Of a stretch of DNA of 19,148 nucleotides, positions 1-7,901 are shown piece after piece; within the stretch, counting starts at the first letter, position 1; the number at the start of each line of letters is the position of its first letter. Source of the DNA: Bacteroidales bacterium. GTDB lineage: Bacteria > Bacteroidota > Bacteroidia > Bacteroidales > UBA932. A program made the translations under genes and the position numbers. The DNA lies in NCBI GenBank assembly GCA_013335275.1, contig JAAXVX010000003.1, positions 1-19,148 on the forward strand. Reading direction: 5' to 3'. The notes below the pieces were generated by a model. It was not told where the DNA came from and did not search any database. It saw only the letters and a list, made by a program, of their open reading frames with translations.

Positions 1-1
1 T

Positions 2-1405
2 AACAATAAAAGAAAAGGGGATATTCTTTCAAGCATTTCAAACGATGTAACGGAGGTTCAGAATAGTGTTGCAAACAGCTTTCATGTGATATTCAGGGAT
101 CCGCTTCAGGTTCTGGGTTTCCTTGGCGCACTTTTTTATATGTCGCCCAAGCTCACACTTGTAACCATTATCACTTTGCCAATATCTGCTTTTATTATAA
201 CAAGAATCACAAGGACACTCCGCAGAGGAGCAACCGATACACAAATGCTCATCGGAAGGATCCTCAGCCAGTTTGAGGAGGCTATTTCCGGAGCAAGGAT
301 TATCAAGGCTTTTAATGCACAGGGATACGTAAGGAAAGCTTTTTCAAAGACAAACGACGCCCACAAGATGTCAAGTAAGAAGATGTTCTACCGGCAGGAG
401 ATGGCAAGTCCTTTTTCTGAGTTCTTCGGAATCTCAATTGCCGTGGGTATTCTCTTTTTTGCAGGCTATCTTCAGATAAAAGGAAAACTTGGGATGGATA
501 TGCCAAGTCTCATGGTTTACATCGCTTTCTACTGGAAAGTGCTTGAACCTGCAAAATCGATATCAAATACATATGCTCTCATACAAAGAGGGCTGGTTTC
601 CGGAGAGAGGATATTTGCCATCCTTGATGAAAAAATTGCTATTACGAAAGCAGATAATCCGGTTCCGATAAAGGAATTTAAAGATTGCATTGAATTCAGC
701 GATGTTAATTTCAAATACGGAAACGAACCTGTATTGAGAGATATTAACATGAAGATTGGCAAAGGGAAAATGATTGCCCTGGTTGGTCCGTCCGGTGCAG
801 GAAAATCCACGCTGGCAGACCTTCTTCCGAGATATTACGACGTGACCTCAGGTTCTATTACTATAGACGGAATAGATATTCGTCAGTATTCTCCAAAAGA
901 CTTAATAGGACTGATGGGTATAGTTACACAGGAGGCCATTCTGTTTAATGATACGGTTTTTAATAATATAACATTCGGACTGGAAAATGTAAAGGAAGAA
1001 GATGTTATTAAAGCAGCTCAGATTGCAAATGCCCATGAGTTTGTCTCACAGATGGAGCAGGGATATCAGACAAATATAGGAGACAGGGGAGGCAAGCTGT
1101 CCGGCGGACAGCGCCAGCGCCTTGCAATCGCCCGGGCTGTGCTTAAAAACCCTCCGATCCTCATTCTGGATGAAGCCACTTCTGCTTTGGATACAGAAAG
1201 CGAAAGGCTTGTTCAGGAGGCTCTTACAAACCTCATGAAAAACAGGACCTCAATTGTAATTGCCCACCGCCTGTCTACTATACAGCATGCCGACGAGATT
1301 GTTGTGCTTAAGGAGGGGCGGATTGTCGAAGCAGGTAATCATGCGGAATTAATCCAGCAAAAAGGATTGTATTCACATCTGTGCAAGCTTCAAACGTTTG
1401 AATAA
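2..1405 (+). CDS. ABC exporter, MsbA-type half-transporter (5' partial)
   Basis: Fused permease and ATPase of the ABC exporter class; it would pump a lipid or other hydrophobic substrate out of the cytoplasmic membrane as a homodimer. The reading frame is open from base 2, upstream of the GTG at 86, so the true start lies outside the window and the first membrane helices are missing. Counting residues from base 2 (467 visible), the N-terminal half is the rest of the transmembrane domain. The nucleotide-binding domain follows, with Walker A GPSGAGKST at 262-270, a Q-loop near VTQEAILFND, signature LSGGQRQR from 366, Walker B ILILDEAT with D390/E391, and the H-loop histidine in IVIAHRLST. The MsbA-like assignment rests on overall architecture; substrate is not shown by the sequence and a multidrug exporter is possible. 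The next gene begins at or just after its stop. Confidence 0.9.
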   Translation, partial: NNKRKGDILSSISNDVTEVQNSVANSFHVIFRDPLQVLGFLGALFYMSPKLTLVTIITLPISAFIITRITRTLRRGATDTQMLIGRILSQFEEAISGARIIKAFNAQGYVRKAFSKTNDAHKMSSKKMFYRQEMASPFSEFFGISIAVGILFFAGYLQIKGKLGMDMPSLMVYIAFYWKVLEPAKSISNTYALIQRGLVSGERIFAILDEKIAITKADNPVPIKEFKDCIEFSDVNFKYGNEPVLRDINMKIGKGKMIALVGPSGAGKSTLADLLPRYYDVTSGSITIDGIDIRQYSPKDLIGLMGIVTQEAILFNDTVFNNITFGLENVKEEDVIKAAQIANAHEFVSQMEQGYQTNIGDRGGKLSGGQRQRLAIARAVLKNPPILILDEATSALDTESERLVQEALTNLMKNRTSIVIAHRLSTIQHADEIVVLKEGRIVEAGNHAELIQQKGLYSHLCKLQTFE

Positions 1406-1421
1406 TATTTTCAGCCAAAAA

Positions 1422-3083
1422 ATGGAAAATTCAGTAAACCAGATTCTTGAGAAAAGTTTTAAGGAAAATTGGGATTATCCTGCACTTTCTGATTATAAAG
1501 GAATTACTCTTCATTACAGAGACGTTGCCCGCAGGATTGAGAAACTTCACATAGTCTTTGAACTTTGTGGGGTAAAGAAGGGAGACAAAGTATCAATCTG
1601 TTCTAAAAATCAGGCGAACTGGGGAGTCGTATTTCTTGCTACAATTACTTATGGAGCTGTAGCCGTACCAATACTTCACGAATTTAAACCCGGCAATATT
1701 CATCATATTGTAACACATTCCGATTCAAGAATTATGTTTGTGGGAGATGTGATATGGGAACAGCTATTGGAGTCGGAGATGCTATCACTTGAAGCTGTTA
1801 TACAAATATCAGATTTTTCGATTCTATTTGCCAGAGACGAGAAGGTAATAGAGATAAGAGAGCACCTGAATGAATTGTTCGGGAAAAAATATCCTAAGAA
1901 CTTTAGGCCGGAACATATTCATTATCACGTTGATTCTCCGGAAGAGCTATCGATGATTAACTATACATCGGGAACAACCGGCTTTTCAAAGGGAGTCATG
2001 ATACCATACAGAGCTGTACGGTCGAATATCGACTTTGCAAAGAAGGTTCACCCTCAGCTTAACAATACCTCTAATGTGGTATCGATGTTGCCAACGGCAC
2101 ATATGTACGGTATGATGTTTGAGTTTTTGTTCGAAATGTGTGTAGGTGCGCATGTGCATTTTCTGACAAGAGTACCGAGTCCGAAAATAATAATGGAGGC
2201 ATTTGCAGAGATTAAACCGGATATAATTATTGCTGTACCCCTTATTATTGAGAAGATTTATAAAAAGAAGCTGCAGCCGATTATTAATAAAACTGCGATA
2301 AGAGTATTGCTCAGGCTGCCGGTTGTTGATCAGAAAATCCAGAAGAAAATTCTGGCGGAACTTGTCAATACATTTGGCGGTAAATTTAAAGAGGTTATTG
2401 TAGGCGGGGCAGCATTCAATAAAGATGCGGAAGCCTTCTTCCGGAAAATCGGTTTCCCTTTTACAGTGGGATACGGAATGACAGAATGTGCTCCCATAAT
2501 CGCGTATGCTCCGTGGAACGAAACAAGGCTTTATTCCTGCGGAAAGGCAACACCCGGGATGCAGATAAAAATTGATTCCCCGGACCCGGTTAATATCCCG
2601 GGTGAGATATTATGCAAGGGGAAGAATGTAATGCTCGGTTACTACAAAAATCAGGAGGCTACAAATTCCTCGTTTACAAGTGATGGCTGGATGAGAACCG
2701 GAGATATCGGTGTTATTGACAAAGACGGATTCCTGTATATACGAGGGAGATCCAAAAGCATGATTCTTGGCCCTTCCGGACAGAATATTTATCCCGAGGA
2801 GATTGAGAGCTCAATCAATAACATGCCTTATGTAATAGAATCGCTTGTTGTTGAAGATTATGGCATACTGCAGGCTCTTATTTATCCCGATTTTGAGCAG
2901 GCAGAGAGTGACGGCTTGTCTCATGCCGATCTTGAGAGGAAAATGGAGGAAAACGTTGCTTCCGTTAATGAAGAACTACCGAATTATTGCAAAATAGCGA
3001 GTACAAAAATTTTCCCTGAAGAGTTTGAAAAAACTCCGAAAAAAAGTATAAAGAGATTCCTTTATCAAAGAACACAAGACTAA
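1422..3083 (+). CDS. AMP-binding enzyme, long-chain acyl-CoA ligase type
   Basis: Adenylate-forming enzyme that probably activates a fatty acid with ATP and transfers it to CoA (or another acceptor) at the cytoplasmic face of the membrane. From ATG 1422 (553 aa), the phosphate-binding loop YTSGTTGFSKG is at 181-191, the YGMTE motif at 351-355, and the TGD adenine/ribose-binding aspartate at about 428. It is followed by the hinge-region motif with YIRGRSKSMI. The C-terminal TPKKSIKRF carries the expected catalytic lysine near 540. A longer frame opens at TTG 1398, inside the end of the ABC gene; I prefer ATG 1422 because it lies 16 nt past that stop and is a standard codon. Tight spacing on both sides indicates cotranscription with the exporter and dCMP deaminase genes. 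Chain-length preference cannot be read from the sequence. Confidence 0.88.
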   Translation: MENSVNQILEKSFKENWDYPALSDYKGITLHYRDVARRIEKLHIVFELCGVKKGDKVSICSKNQANWGVVFLATITYGAVAVPILHEFKPGNIHHIVTHSDSRIMFVGDVIWEQLLESEMLSLEAVIQISDFSILFARDEKVIEIREHLNELFGKKYPKNFRPEHIHYHVDSPEELSMINYTSGTTGFSKGVMIPYRAVRSNIDFAKKVHPQLNNTSNVVSMLPTAHMYGMMFEFLFEMCVGAHVHFLTRVPSPKIIMEAFAEIKPDIIIAVPLIIEKIYKKKLQPIINKTAIRVLLRLPVVDQKIQKKILAELVNTFGGKFKEVIVGGAAFNKDAEAFFRKIGFPFTVGYGMTECAPIIAYAPWNETRLYSCGKATPGMQIKIDSPDPVNIPGEILCKGKNVMLGYYKNQEATNSSFTSDGWMRTGDIGVIDKDGFLYIRGRSKSMILGPSGQNIYPEEIESSINNMPYVIESLVVEDYGILQALIYPDFEQAESDGLSHADLERKMEENVASVNEELPNYCKIASTKIFPEEFEKTPKKSIKRFLYQRTQD

Positions 3084-3086
3084 AAT

Positions 3087-3506
3087 ATGACTGACAAACA
3101 GATTCAATTTGACAAAAGTTACCTTGACATGGCTGAGGTGTGGTCAAAAAATTCTTATTGCAAAAGAAGACAGGTAGGAGCACTGCTTGTTAAGAATAAA
3201 ATGATAATTTCTGACGGATACAACGGGACTCCATCGGGTTTTGAAAATATCTGCGAAGATGAGACCGGTCATACGAAACCTTATGTATTGCACGCAGAAG
3301 CGAATGCAATTACAAAGGTGGCAAAATCTGGAAACAGCAGCGAAGATGCAACAATGTATGTGACAACTGCACCTTGTCTGGAGTGTTCTAAACTTATTAT
3401 TCAGGCCGGAATAAAGAGGCTTGTGTATAGAGACAGCTACAGGATTACCGATGGAATCGACCTGCTGAGAAAGGTTGGAATTGAGGTTGTAAATTTATCT
3501 GAATAA
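3087..3506 (+). CDS. dCMP deaminase (ComEB-type cytidine/deoxycytidylate deaminase family)
   Basis: Zinc-dependent deaminase predicted to convert dCMP to dUMP, feeding thymidylate synthesis. All active-site residues of the family are visible. HAE at 69-71 provides a zinc ligand (H69) and the proton-shuttling glutamate (E71). PCLEC at 96-100 provides zinc ligands C97 and C100. The N-terminal part has the substrate-pocket sequence GYNGTPSGFENICED, typical of deoxycytidylate deaminases rather than free cytidine deaminases. At 139 aa it is a full-length single-domain protein. It starts 3 nt after the upstream stop and ends 6 nt before the S41 peptidase gene, so it sits in the middle of the plus-strand operon. 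The nucleotide substrate is inferred from family resemblance. Confidence 0.9.
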   Translation: MTDKQIQFDKSYLDMAEVWSKNSYCKRRQVGALLVKNKMIISDGYNGTPSGFENICEDETGHTKPYVLHAEANAITKVAKSGNSSEDATMYVTTAPCLECSKLIIQAGIKRLVYRDSYRITDGIDLLRKVGIEVVNLSE

Positions 3507-3512
3507 TTACAG

Positions 3513-5105
3513 ATGAGAGAATTTAAAGAAAAGTTGAGGAATAATCGCTGGCCGTTGTTTTTTGCCATATTAATTATTTGTGTTCTCGCAATAAGGTACT
3601 ATAGCAATGTCCGGGAGAGAAACGAACTTGCTGTAAAAGCGGGAAACTGGGACAAGCTTATGCTCGTTATGAAGCAGATTGATGAAAATTATGTTGACTC
3701 AATTAAATATGATGAGATAACGGAAACAGCAATTCCTCTTATCCTTGAAAGCCTTGACCCTCACTCTGTATACCTTCCTCCAAAAGAGTTGGTGTCTGCA
3801 GAGGAAGAGCTTGAGGGAAATTTTGACGGCATTGGGGTACAGTTTAATGTTCCTAATGATACTGCAATTATTATTCAGGTTATTGCCGGCGGGCCATCCG
3901 AAAGAGCAGGGGTTTTATCCGGGGACAGAATCGTGAAAGTGGGAGAGAAGGTTGTTGCAGGAGTTAAACTTGACCAGGACTCACTCGTGGGCATGCTCAA
4001 AGGCAAATCCGGTTCAATGGTCAGGCTCGGTTTAAAAAGAGGCAGTTCTAAGAAACTTCTGTATCTGGATATAAAAAGAGACAGGATACCGGTTAAAAGT
4101 ATAGATGTGAGTTATATGGCCAACGATACACTTGGCTATATCAAATTGTCCAAGTTCTCTCGCACAAGTCATAAAGAGTTTCTTGAAGCGATAAAAGAAC
4201 TTAAGAAAAAAGGCATGAAGAGCCTCATATTTGACCTTAGGGGCAACACTGGGGGATATCTGGATCAGGCACTTTTATTGTCAAATGAATTTCTTTTAAA
4301 GGATAATCTTATTGTTTACATGCAGGGACAGCATCGTAAAAGAGAAGATTTTCATGCAGACGGAAGGGGAACCTGTAGAAATATAGGTCTCAAGGTTCTT
4401 ATCGACGAAGGATCTGCATCTTCCAGCGAAATTTTTGCCGGTGCAATTCAGGATAACGACAGAGGTGTTATAATTGGCAGAAGGTCATTCGGAAAAGGTC
4501 TGGTTCAGGAACCAATATACTTTACAGACAAATCCGGAATAAGACTCACCGTTGCAAGATTTTATACCCCTACCGGAAGGTCAATACAGAAACCATACTC
4601 GAAAGATTATAGGAACGACATTATTGAAAGATTCAGACATGGAGAAATGTCTGTTGCAGACAGTATCAAGAAAGATAAATCGCTAATGTTCAAAACGCCT
4701 AAGGGTAAAATAGTATACGGCGGCGGCGGAATAACTCCTGATATATTTGTAGGCATTGACACCTCCGGAGTTAACGATTTCCTGATAAAATCAAATGAAC
4801 AGGGCGTTGTTTTTCGTTTTAGTTCTCAAATGGCAGATATATATCGCGAGCGTTTAAGGAAAATCCAAAACCTTGAAAGCCTTAATCTGTTCTTTGAATC
4901 TATAGGATACGAAAAAATGTTTCTGAATTTTGCATCTGCTGCCAAACTTGTTCCAACCAGCACTCAATGGAAGCAATGCAAGGGAATTATACTTACTCAG
5001 GTGAGAGCTCTTGTTGGCAGATATACGCCAATGGATGACAATGCATTTTATCCTATAATGTCTGAAATAGACAAGGTGATTCAGATTGCTAAAAAACCTG
5101 AATAA
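3513..5105 (+). CDS. S41 family C-terminal processing peptidase
   Basis: Serine protease of the CtpA/Prc family, which cleaves periplasmic or envelope proteins near their C termini. A short cytoplasmic N terminus precedes one hydrophobic segment (about 14-30), with no clear signal-peptidase site, so a membrane-anchored periplasmic enzyme is likely. A PDZ domain covers about 90-180, with FDGIGVQFN and GGPSERAGVLSGDRI. The protease core holds DLRGNTGGYLDQA at 241-253, the nucleophile S303 in GSASSSEIFAGA, and the general base K328 in SFGKG. The 25-residue serine-lysine spacing matches E. coli Prc. About 140 further residues form a C-terminal extension with no recognised motif. It is the last gene of the plus-strand unit, and its stop lies one base from the stop of the convergent tonB-like gene. 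The specific substrate is unknown. Confidence 0.92.
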   Translation: MREFKEKLRNNRWPLFFAILIICVLAIRYYSNVRERNELAVKAGNWDKLMLVMKQIDENYVDSIKYDEITETAIPLILESLDPHSVYLPPKELVSAEEELEGNFDGIGVQFNVPNDTAIIIQVIAGGPSERAGVLSGDRIVKVGEKVVAGVKLDQDSLVGMLKGKSGSMVRLGLKRGSSKKLLYLDIKRDRIPVKSIDVSYMANDTLGYIKLSKFSRTSHKEFLEAIKELKKKGMKSLIFDLRGNTGGYLDQALLLSNEFLLKDNLIVYMQGQHRKREDFHADGRGTCRNIGLKVLIDEGSASSSEIFAGAIQDNDRGVIIGRRSFGKGLVQEPIYFTDKSGIRLTVARFYTPTGRSIQKPYSKDYRNDIIERFRHGEMSVADSIKKDKSLMFKTPKGKIVYGGGGITPDIFVGIDTSGVNDFLIKSNEQGVVFRFSSQMADIYRERLRKIQNLESLNLFFESIGYEKMFLNFASAAKLVPTSTQWKQCKGIILTQVRALVGRYTPMDDNAFYPIMSEIDKVIQIAKKPE

Positions 5106-5106
5106 G

Positions 5107-5817
5107 CTACTGTGCAATAAATCTGTAGACTATCTCTCCAACTTGTTTCTCCGGAGAAGAGGCTGACGCGGTAAAACGTGATGATTTTGCAGCGCGTATC
5201 GCAAATTCACGAAGGCAGGCATCCGGAGAAGAGGCATTCTCTATCACAGAAGCACCTATAACATACCCTTTTCTGTTTACGTATATTGCCACGCTCACGT
5301 CGCCGCCGCCAATACATTTATATACCGGAATAGGAAGTGATGTTGCTTTGCGGTTTTCAAGGGAATATGAGATTACAGACGGGCCTTTGTAGGTTTCTTT
5401 TTTTACCTCATTAACTTTTGTGGTGCTTACGGGTTCATCTGTCCCCTGGTTTGCTTCCGCCTCTCTTTTTGATGCATTCAGCTTTTCCTGAAGTGCTTTG
5501 GCCTCTTCGTAAACCTGATTAGGATTTTTAAAGCGGTCGTCTTTAAGACGGCTGCCTTTCTGGGAGGCATCAACAACTGCATTCCTCACCGGTGTTTTAC
5601 GCCCGGCTATTATATCATCCAGCTCTTTGCTCACATCCTCCTTGAGCTGAGCTTCTTTCGCCAGCTGTTCTGTCTCTTCCTGTTTAGTAAAGTCAAGAAC
5701 AAAAGAGACCTCCTCACGAAGCGTAAAACCTATTTTCGTGAGGAGAAATATGATTAATACGGCCAGATGGACTGCTATCGTAAGATAGAGGCCCGCGTTA
5801 TTTTCTCTTTTGAACAT
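5107..5817 (-). CDS. TonB-like energy transducer
   Basis: Single-span inner-membrane protein expected to pass energy from an ExbB/ExbD motor to outer-membrane TonB-dependent receptors. Of 236 aa, the first ten are cytoplasmic, a hydrophobic helix spans about 11-29, and a charged, lysine/glutamate-rich linker covers about 43-145. The C-terminal TonB fold covers about 165-236, with VSVAIYVNRKGYVIGA and a final GEIVYRFIAQ. Two cysteines (C168 and C201) lie in that periplasmic domain and could form a disulfide. The proline-rich linker of classical TonB is absent. Its ATG overlaps the udk stop by one base (TAATG on the minus strand), indicating translational coupling. ExbB and ExbD genes lie about 6 kb upstream on the same strand in a different unit. 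TonB-family membership is solid; which receptors it serves is unknown. Confidence 0.82.
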   Translation of the reverse strand: MFKRENNAGLYLTIAVHLAVLIIFLLTKIGFTLREEVSFVLDFTKQEETEQLAKEAQLKEDVSKELDDIIAGRKTPVRNAVVDASQKGSRLKDDRFKNPNQVYEEAKALQEKLNASKREAEANQGTDEPVSTTKVNEVKKETYKGPSVISYSLENRKATSLPIPVYKCIGGGDVSVAIYVNRKGYVIGASVIENASSPDACLREFAIRAAKSSRFTASASSPEKQVGEIVYRFIAQ

Positions 5818-6434
5818 TATCTCTTTTTGAGTGCCTTTTCAATAGTTGCAAACAATATATTAATTGCAACCTGATTGTGGCCACCCTGTGGGATTATAAT
5901 ATCGGCATATCTTTTACTAGGCTCAATAAACTGAAGGTGCATGGGCTTTACGGTTTTCTCGTATCTTTCCAGCACTTTATCAATGGTCCGTCCTCTTTCT
6001 ATATTATCCCTGGTTATTACCCGCCCGAGTCTGTCATCGGCATCTGCATCGACAAAAACCTTTATATCCAGACAATTTCTCAGCTCTGCACAGGTAAATA
6101 TGAGGATTCCCTCAACAATAACTATATGAGCCGGGTTTACTTTAACGGTTTCAGTAGACGAGCGTGAACATGTCAGATAGGAATAAATAGGCTGGTTAAT
6201 TGTCTTGCCTGCCTTAAGATCCTTTATGTGCTTGACCAGCAGTTTAAAATCTATAGAATCCGGATGGTCAAAGTTTAGTTCCAGTCGCTCTTCAAGAGGA
6301 AGATGGCTATTGTCCTTATAATAGGAGTCCTGTGGTATAACAACGACTTCTTCAACTTCCAGTTGTTTTGTAATCTCTTTTACAACTGTTGTTTTACCTG
6401 AACCGGTACCTCCGGCTATTCCAATTATCAGCAT
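5817..6434 (-). CDS. udk: Uridine kinase
   Basis: Cytoplasmic salvage enzyme that phosphorylates uridine (and cytidine) to the monophosphate. The P-loop GGTGSGKTT at 8-16 is right at the N terminus, as in the family. The nucleoside-binding region contains DSYYKDNSHLPLEER and NFDHPDSIDF, followed by QPIYSYLTCSR and the Walker-B-like strand IVIVEGILIF. The lid segment is RVITRDNIERGRT. At 205 aa it matches the usual length for bacterial Udk. It starts 6 nt after the asnS stop and overlaps the tonB-like start by one base, so the three genes appear to be one transcript driven from upstream of asnS. Confidence 0.95.
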   Translation of the reverse strand: MLIIGIAGGTGSGKTTVVKEITKQLEVEEVVVIPQDSYYKDNSHLPLEERLELNFDHPDSIDFKLLVKHIKDLKAGKTINQPIYSYLTCSRSSTETVKVNPAHIVIVEGILIFTCAELRNCLDIKVFVDADADDRLGRVITRDNIERGRTIDKVLERYEKTVKPMHLQFIEPSKRYADIIIPQGGHNQVAINILFATIEKALKKR

Positions 6435-6440
6435 ATATTT

Positions 6441-7835
6441 TTAAAATTCTGCATTTTTCGGGGTCCTTGGGAAAGGAATGACATCACGAATATTTGACAT
6501 ACCGGTAACAAACAGGAGCAGCCTTTCAAAACCAAGGCCAAAACCCGAATGCGGAGCAGTTCCGAACTTTCTGGTATCAAGATACCACCAGAGAGTACTG
6601 TTTTCCATCTCCATCTCTTTTATCCTGCGTTCAAGCTTCTCAAGCGACTCCTCTCTTTGCGAACCTCCGATTATCTCCCCGATCTTTGGAAAAAGAACAT
6701 CCATGGCACGGACAGTTTTACCGTCGTCATTCTGCTTCATGTAGAAAGCTTTAATTTCTTTTGGATAGTCTGTGAGAATTACGGGTTTTTTGAAATGTTT
6801 TTCTACCAGATATCTTTCGTGTTCGCTTTGAAGGTCAGCGCCCCAGAAAACAGGATATTCAAATTTTTCTCCCGATTTCATAAGAATATCAACCCCATCG
6901 GTATAACTGAGACGGACAAAATCTGTGCTTACAACGCTCCCTAGTCTCTCAATAAGTTCTTTGTCAAACATGTCGTTAAGGAACTTAAGATCGTCGCTGC
7001 AGTTGTCAAGAGCATACTTTACGAGGTACTTTATGAACTCTTCTGCAAGGTCCATATTCTCCTTTATCTCATAAAATGCCATTTCCGGTTCAATCATCCA
7101 GAACTCTGCAAGGTGTCTTGGGGTGTTGGAGTTTTCGGCACGGAAAGTAGGGCCGAATGTATATATTTCGCCAAGCGCCATTGCTCCAAGTTCTCCTTCA
7201 AGTTGTCCGCTTACAGTCAAATTTGATGACCTTCCGAAGAAGTCTGCTGTATAATCAATCTTTCCTTCCGGATTTCTTGGAATATTGTTAAGATCAAGAG
7301 TAGTCACCTGAAACATTGCTCCTGCACCCTCTGCATCGGAAGCAGTAATGATTGGAGTATGCAGGTTAAAGAATCCCTTGTCGTTAAAAAACTTGTGGAT
7401 GGCAAATGACATTGCATGTCTTATCCTGAAAATACAACCAAATGTATTTGTTCTGGGACGGAGGTGCCCGATCTCCCTCAAAAATTCCATACTGTGACCC
7501 TTCTTCTGAAGAGGATAGGTTTCAGGATCGGCTGTTCCGTATACATAAAGTTCTTTGGCCTGTATCTCAACGGCCTGCCCGCCTCCGGGCGAAGCAGTAA
7601 GATTGCCAAGAACAGATATGCAGGAACCTGTTGTAACAGGTTTTAACTGCTCCTCTGTAAACATGGTCATATCAAATACAATCTGAATGTTATTTACAGT
7701 TGACCCATCGTTTAAGGCAACAAATGAAATGTTCTTATTGCCTCTTTTGGTTCTCACCCAGCCTTTCACTACTATTTCTGTACCAGCTTCGCTTTTAAGA
7801 AGTTTCGATATCTTTTCTCTTTTATGGCTTTCCAT
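6441..7835 (-). CDS. asnS: Asparaginyl-tRNA synthetase
   Basis: Class IIb aminoacyl-tRNA synthetase that charges tRNA-Asn. The N-terminal OB-fold anticodon-binding domain covers about 18-100 ([10 protein letters not shown]). The catalytic domain has motif 1 around [20 protein letters not shown], motif 2 at about 225-252 ([20 protein letters not shown]), and motif 3 from 431 ([12 protein letters not shown]). The presence of [16 protein letters not shown] and the order of motifs fit AsnRS rather than AspRS, which carries a bacterial insertion absent here. At 464 aa it is full length. The ATG at 7835 is about 27 nt from a good Bacteroidota-type promoter, and udk follows after 6 nt. A dedicated AsnRS suggests that tRNA-Asn can be charged directly. 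Confidence 0.97.
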   Translation of the reverse strand: MESHKREKISKLLKSEAGTEIVVKGWVRTKRGNKNISFVALNDGSTVNNIQIVFDMTMFTEEQLKPVTTGSCISVLGNLTASPGGGQAVEIQAKELYVYGTADPETYPLQKKGHSMEFLREIGHLRPRTNTFGCIFRIRHAMSFAIHKFFNDKGFFNLHTPIITASDAEGAGAMFQVTTLDLNNIPRNPEGKIDYTADFFGRSSNLTVSGQLEGELGAMALGEIYTFGPTFRAENSNTPRHLAEFWMIEPEMAFYEIKENMDLAEEFIKYLVKYALDNCSDDLKFLNDMFDKELIERLGSVVSTDFVRLSYTDGVDILMKSGEKFEYPVFWGADLQSEHERYLVEKHFKKPVILTDYPKEIKAFYMKQNDDGKTVRAMDVLFPKIGEIIGGSQREESLEKLERRIKEMEMENSTLWWYLDTRKFGTAPHSGFGLGFERLLLFVTGMSNIRDVIPFPRTPKNAEF

Positions 7836-7861
7836 TTCTGTTTCTACAATTTATATCCCGG

Positions 7862-7891
7862 CAAAGTTACGCAAATGATGATAAAAGTCAA
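7862..7891 (-). promoter_or_regulatory. Bacteroidota-type promoter for asnS-udk-tonB-like
   Basis: On the minus strand the -33 element TTGAC (7887-7891) and the -7 element TAACTTTG (7862-7869) are separated by 19 nt. They match the established Bacteroides consensus of TTTG/TTG and TAnnTTTG. The site sits in the only gap upstream of asnS, just past the GHL10 stop codon. It would give a leader of roughly 20 nt with no Shine-Dalgarno sequence. Motif match is seen; activity is inferred. Confidence 0.6.
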
Positions 7892-7901
7892 TATAAAAAT
7901 T

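Noticed and set aside
38..244. A short minus-strand frame rich in cysteines (CxxC-like pattern), resembling a zinc-binding small protein.
   Set aside because: It lies fully antisense to the ABC exporter frame, which is open from base 2 and matches exporter sequence there. No start context or neighbour supports it.
5151..5235. A 13-base direct repeat, CCGGAGAAGAGGC, at 5151-5163 and 5223-5235.
   Set aside because: Both copies are within the tonB-like coding sequence and encode the short peptide pattern ASSP in the same frame; coincidence of coding sequence is the simpler explanation.
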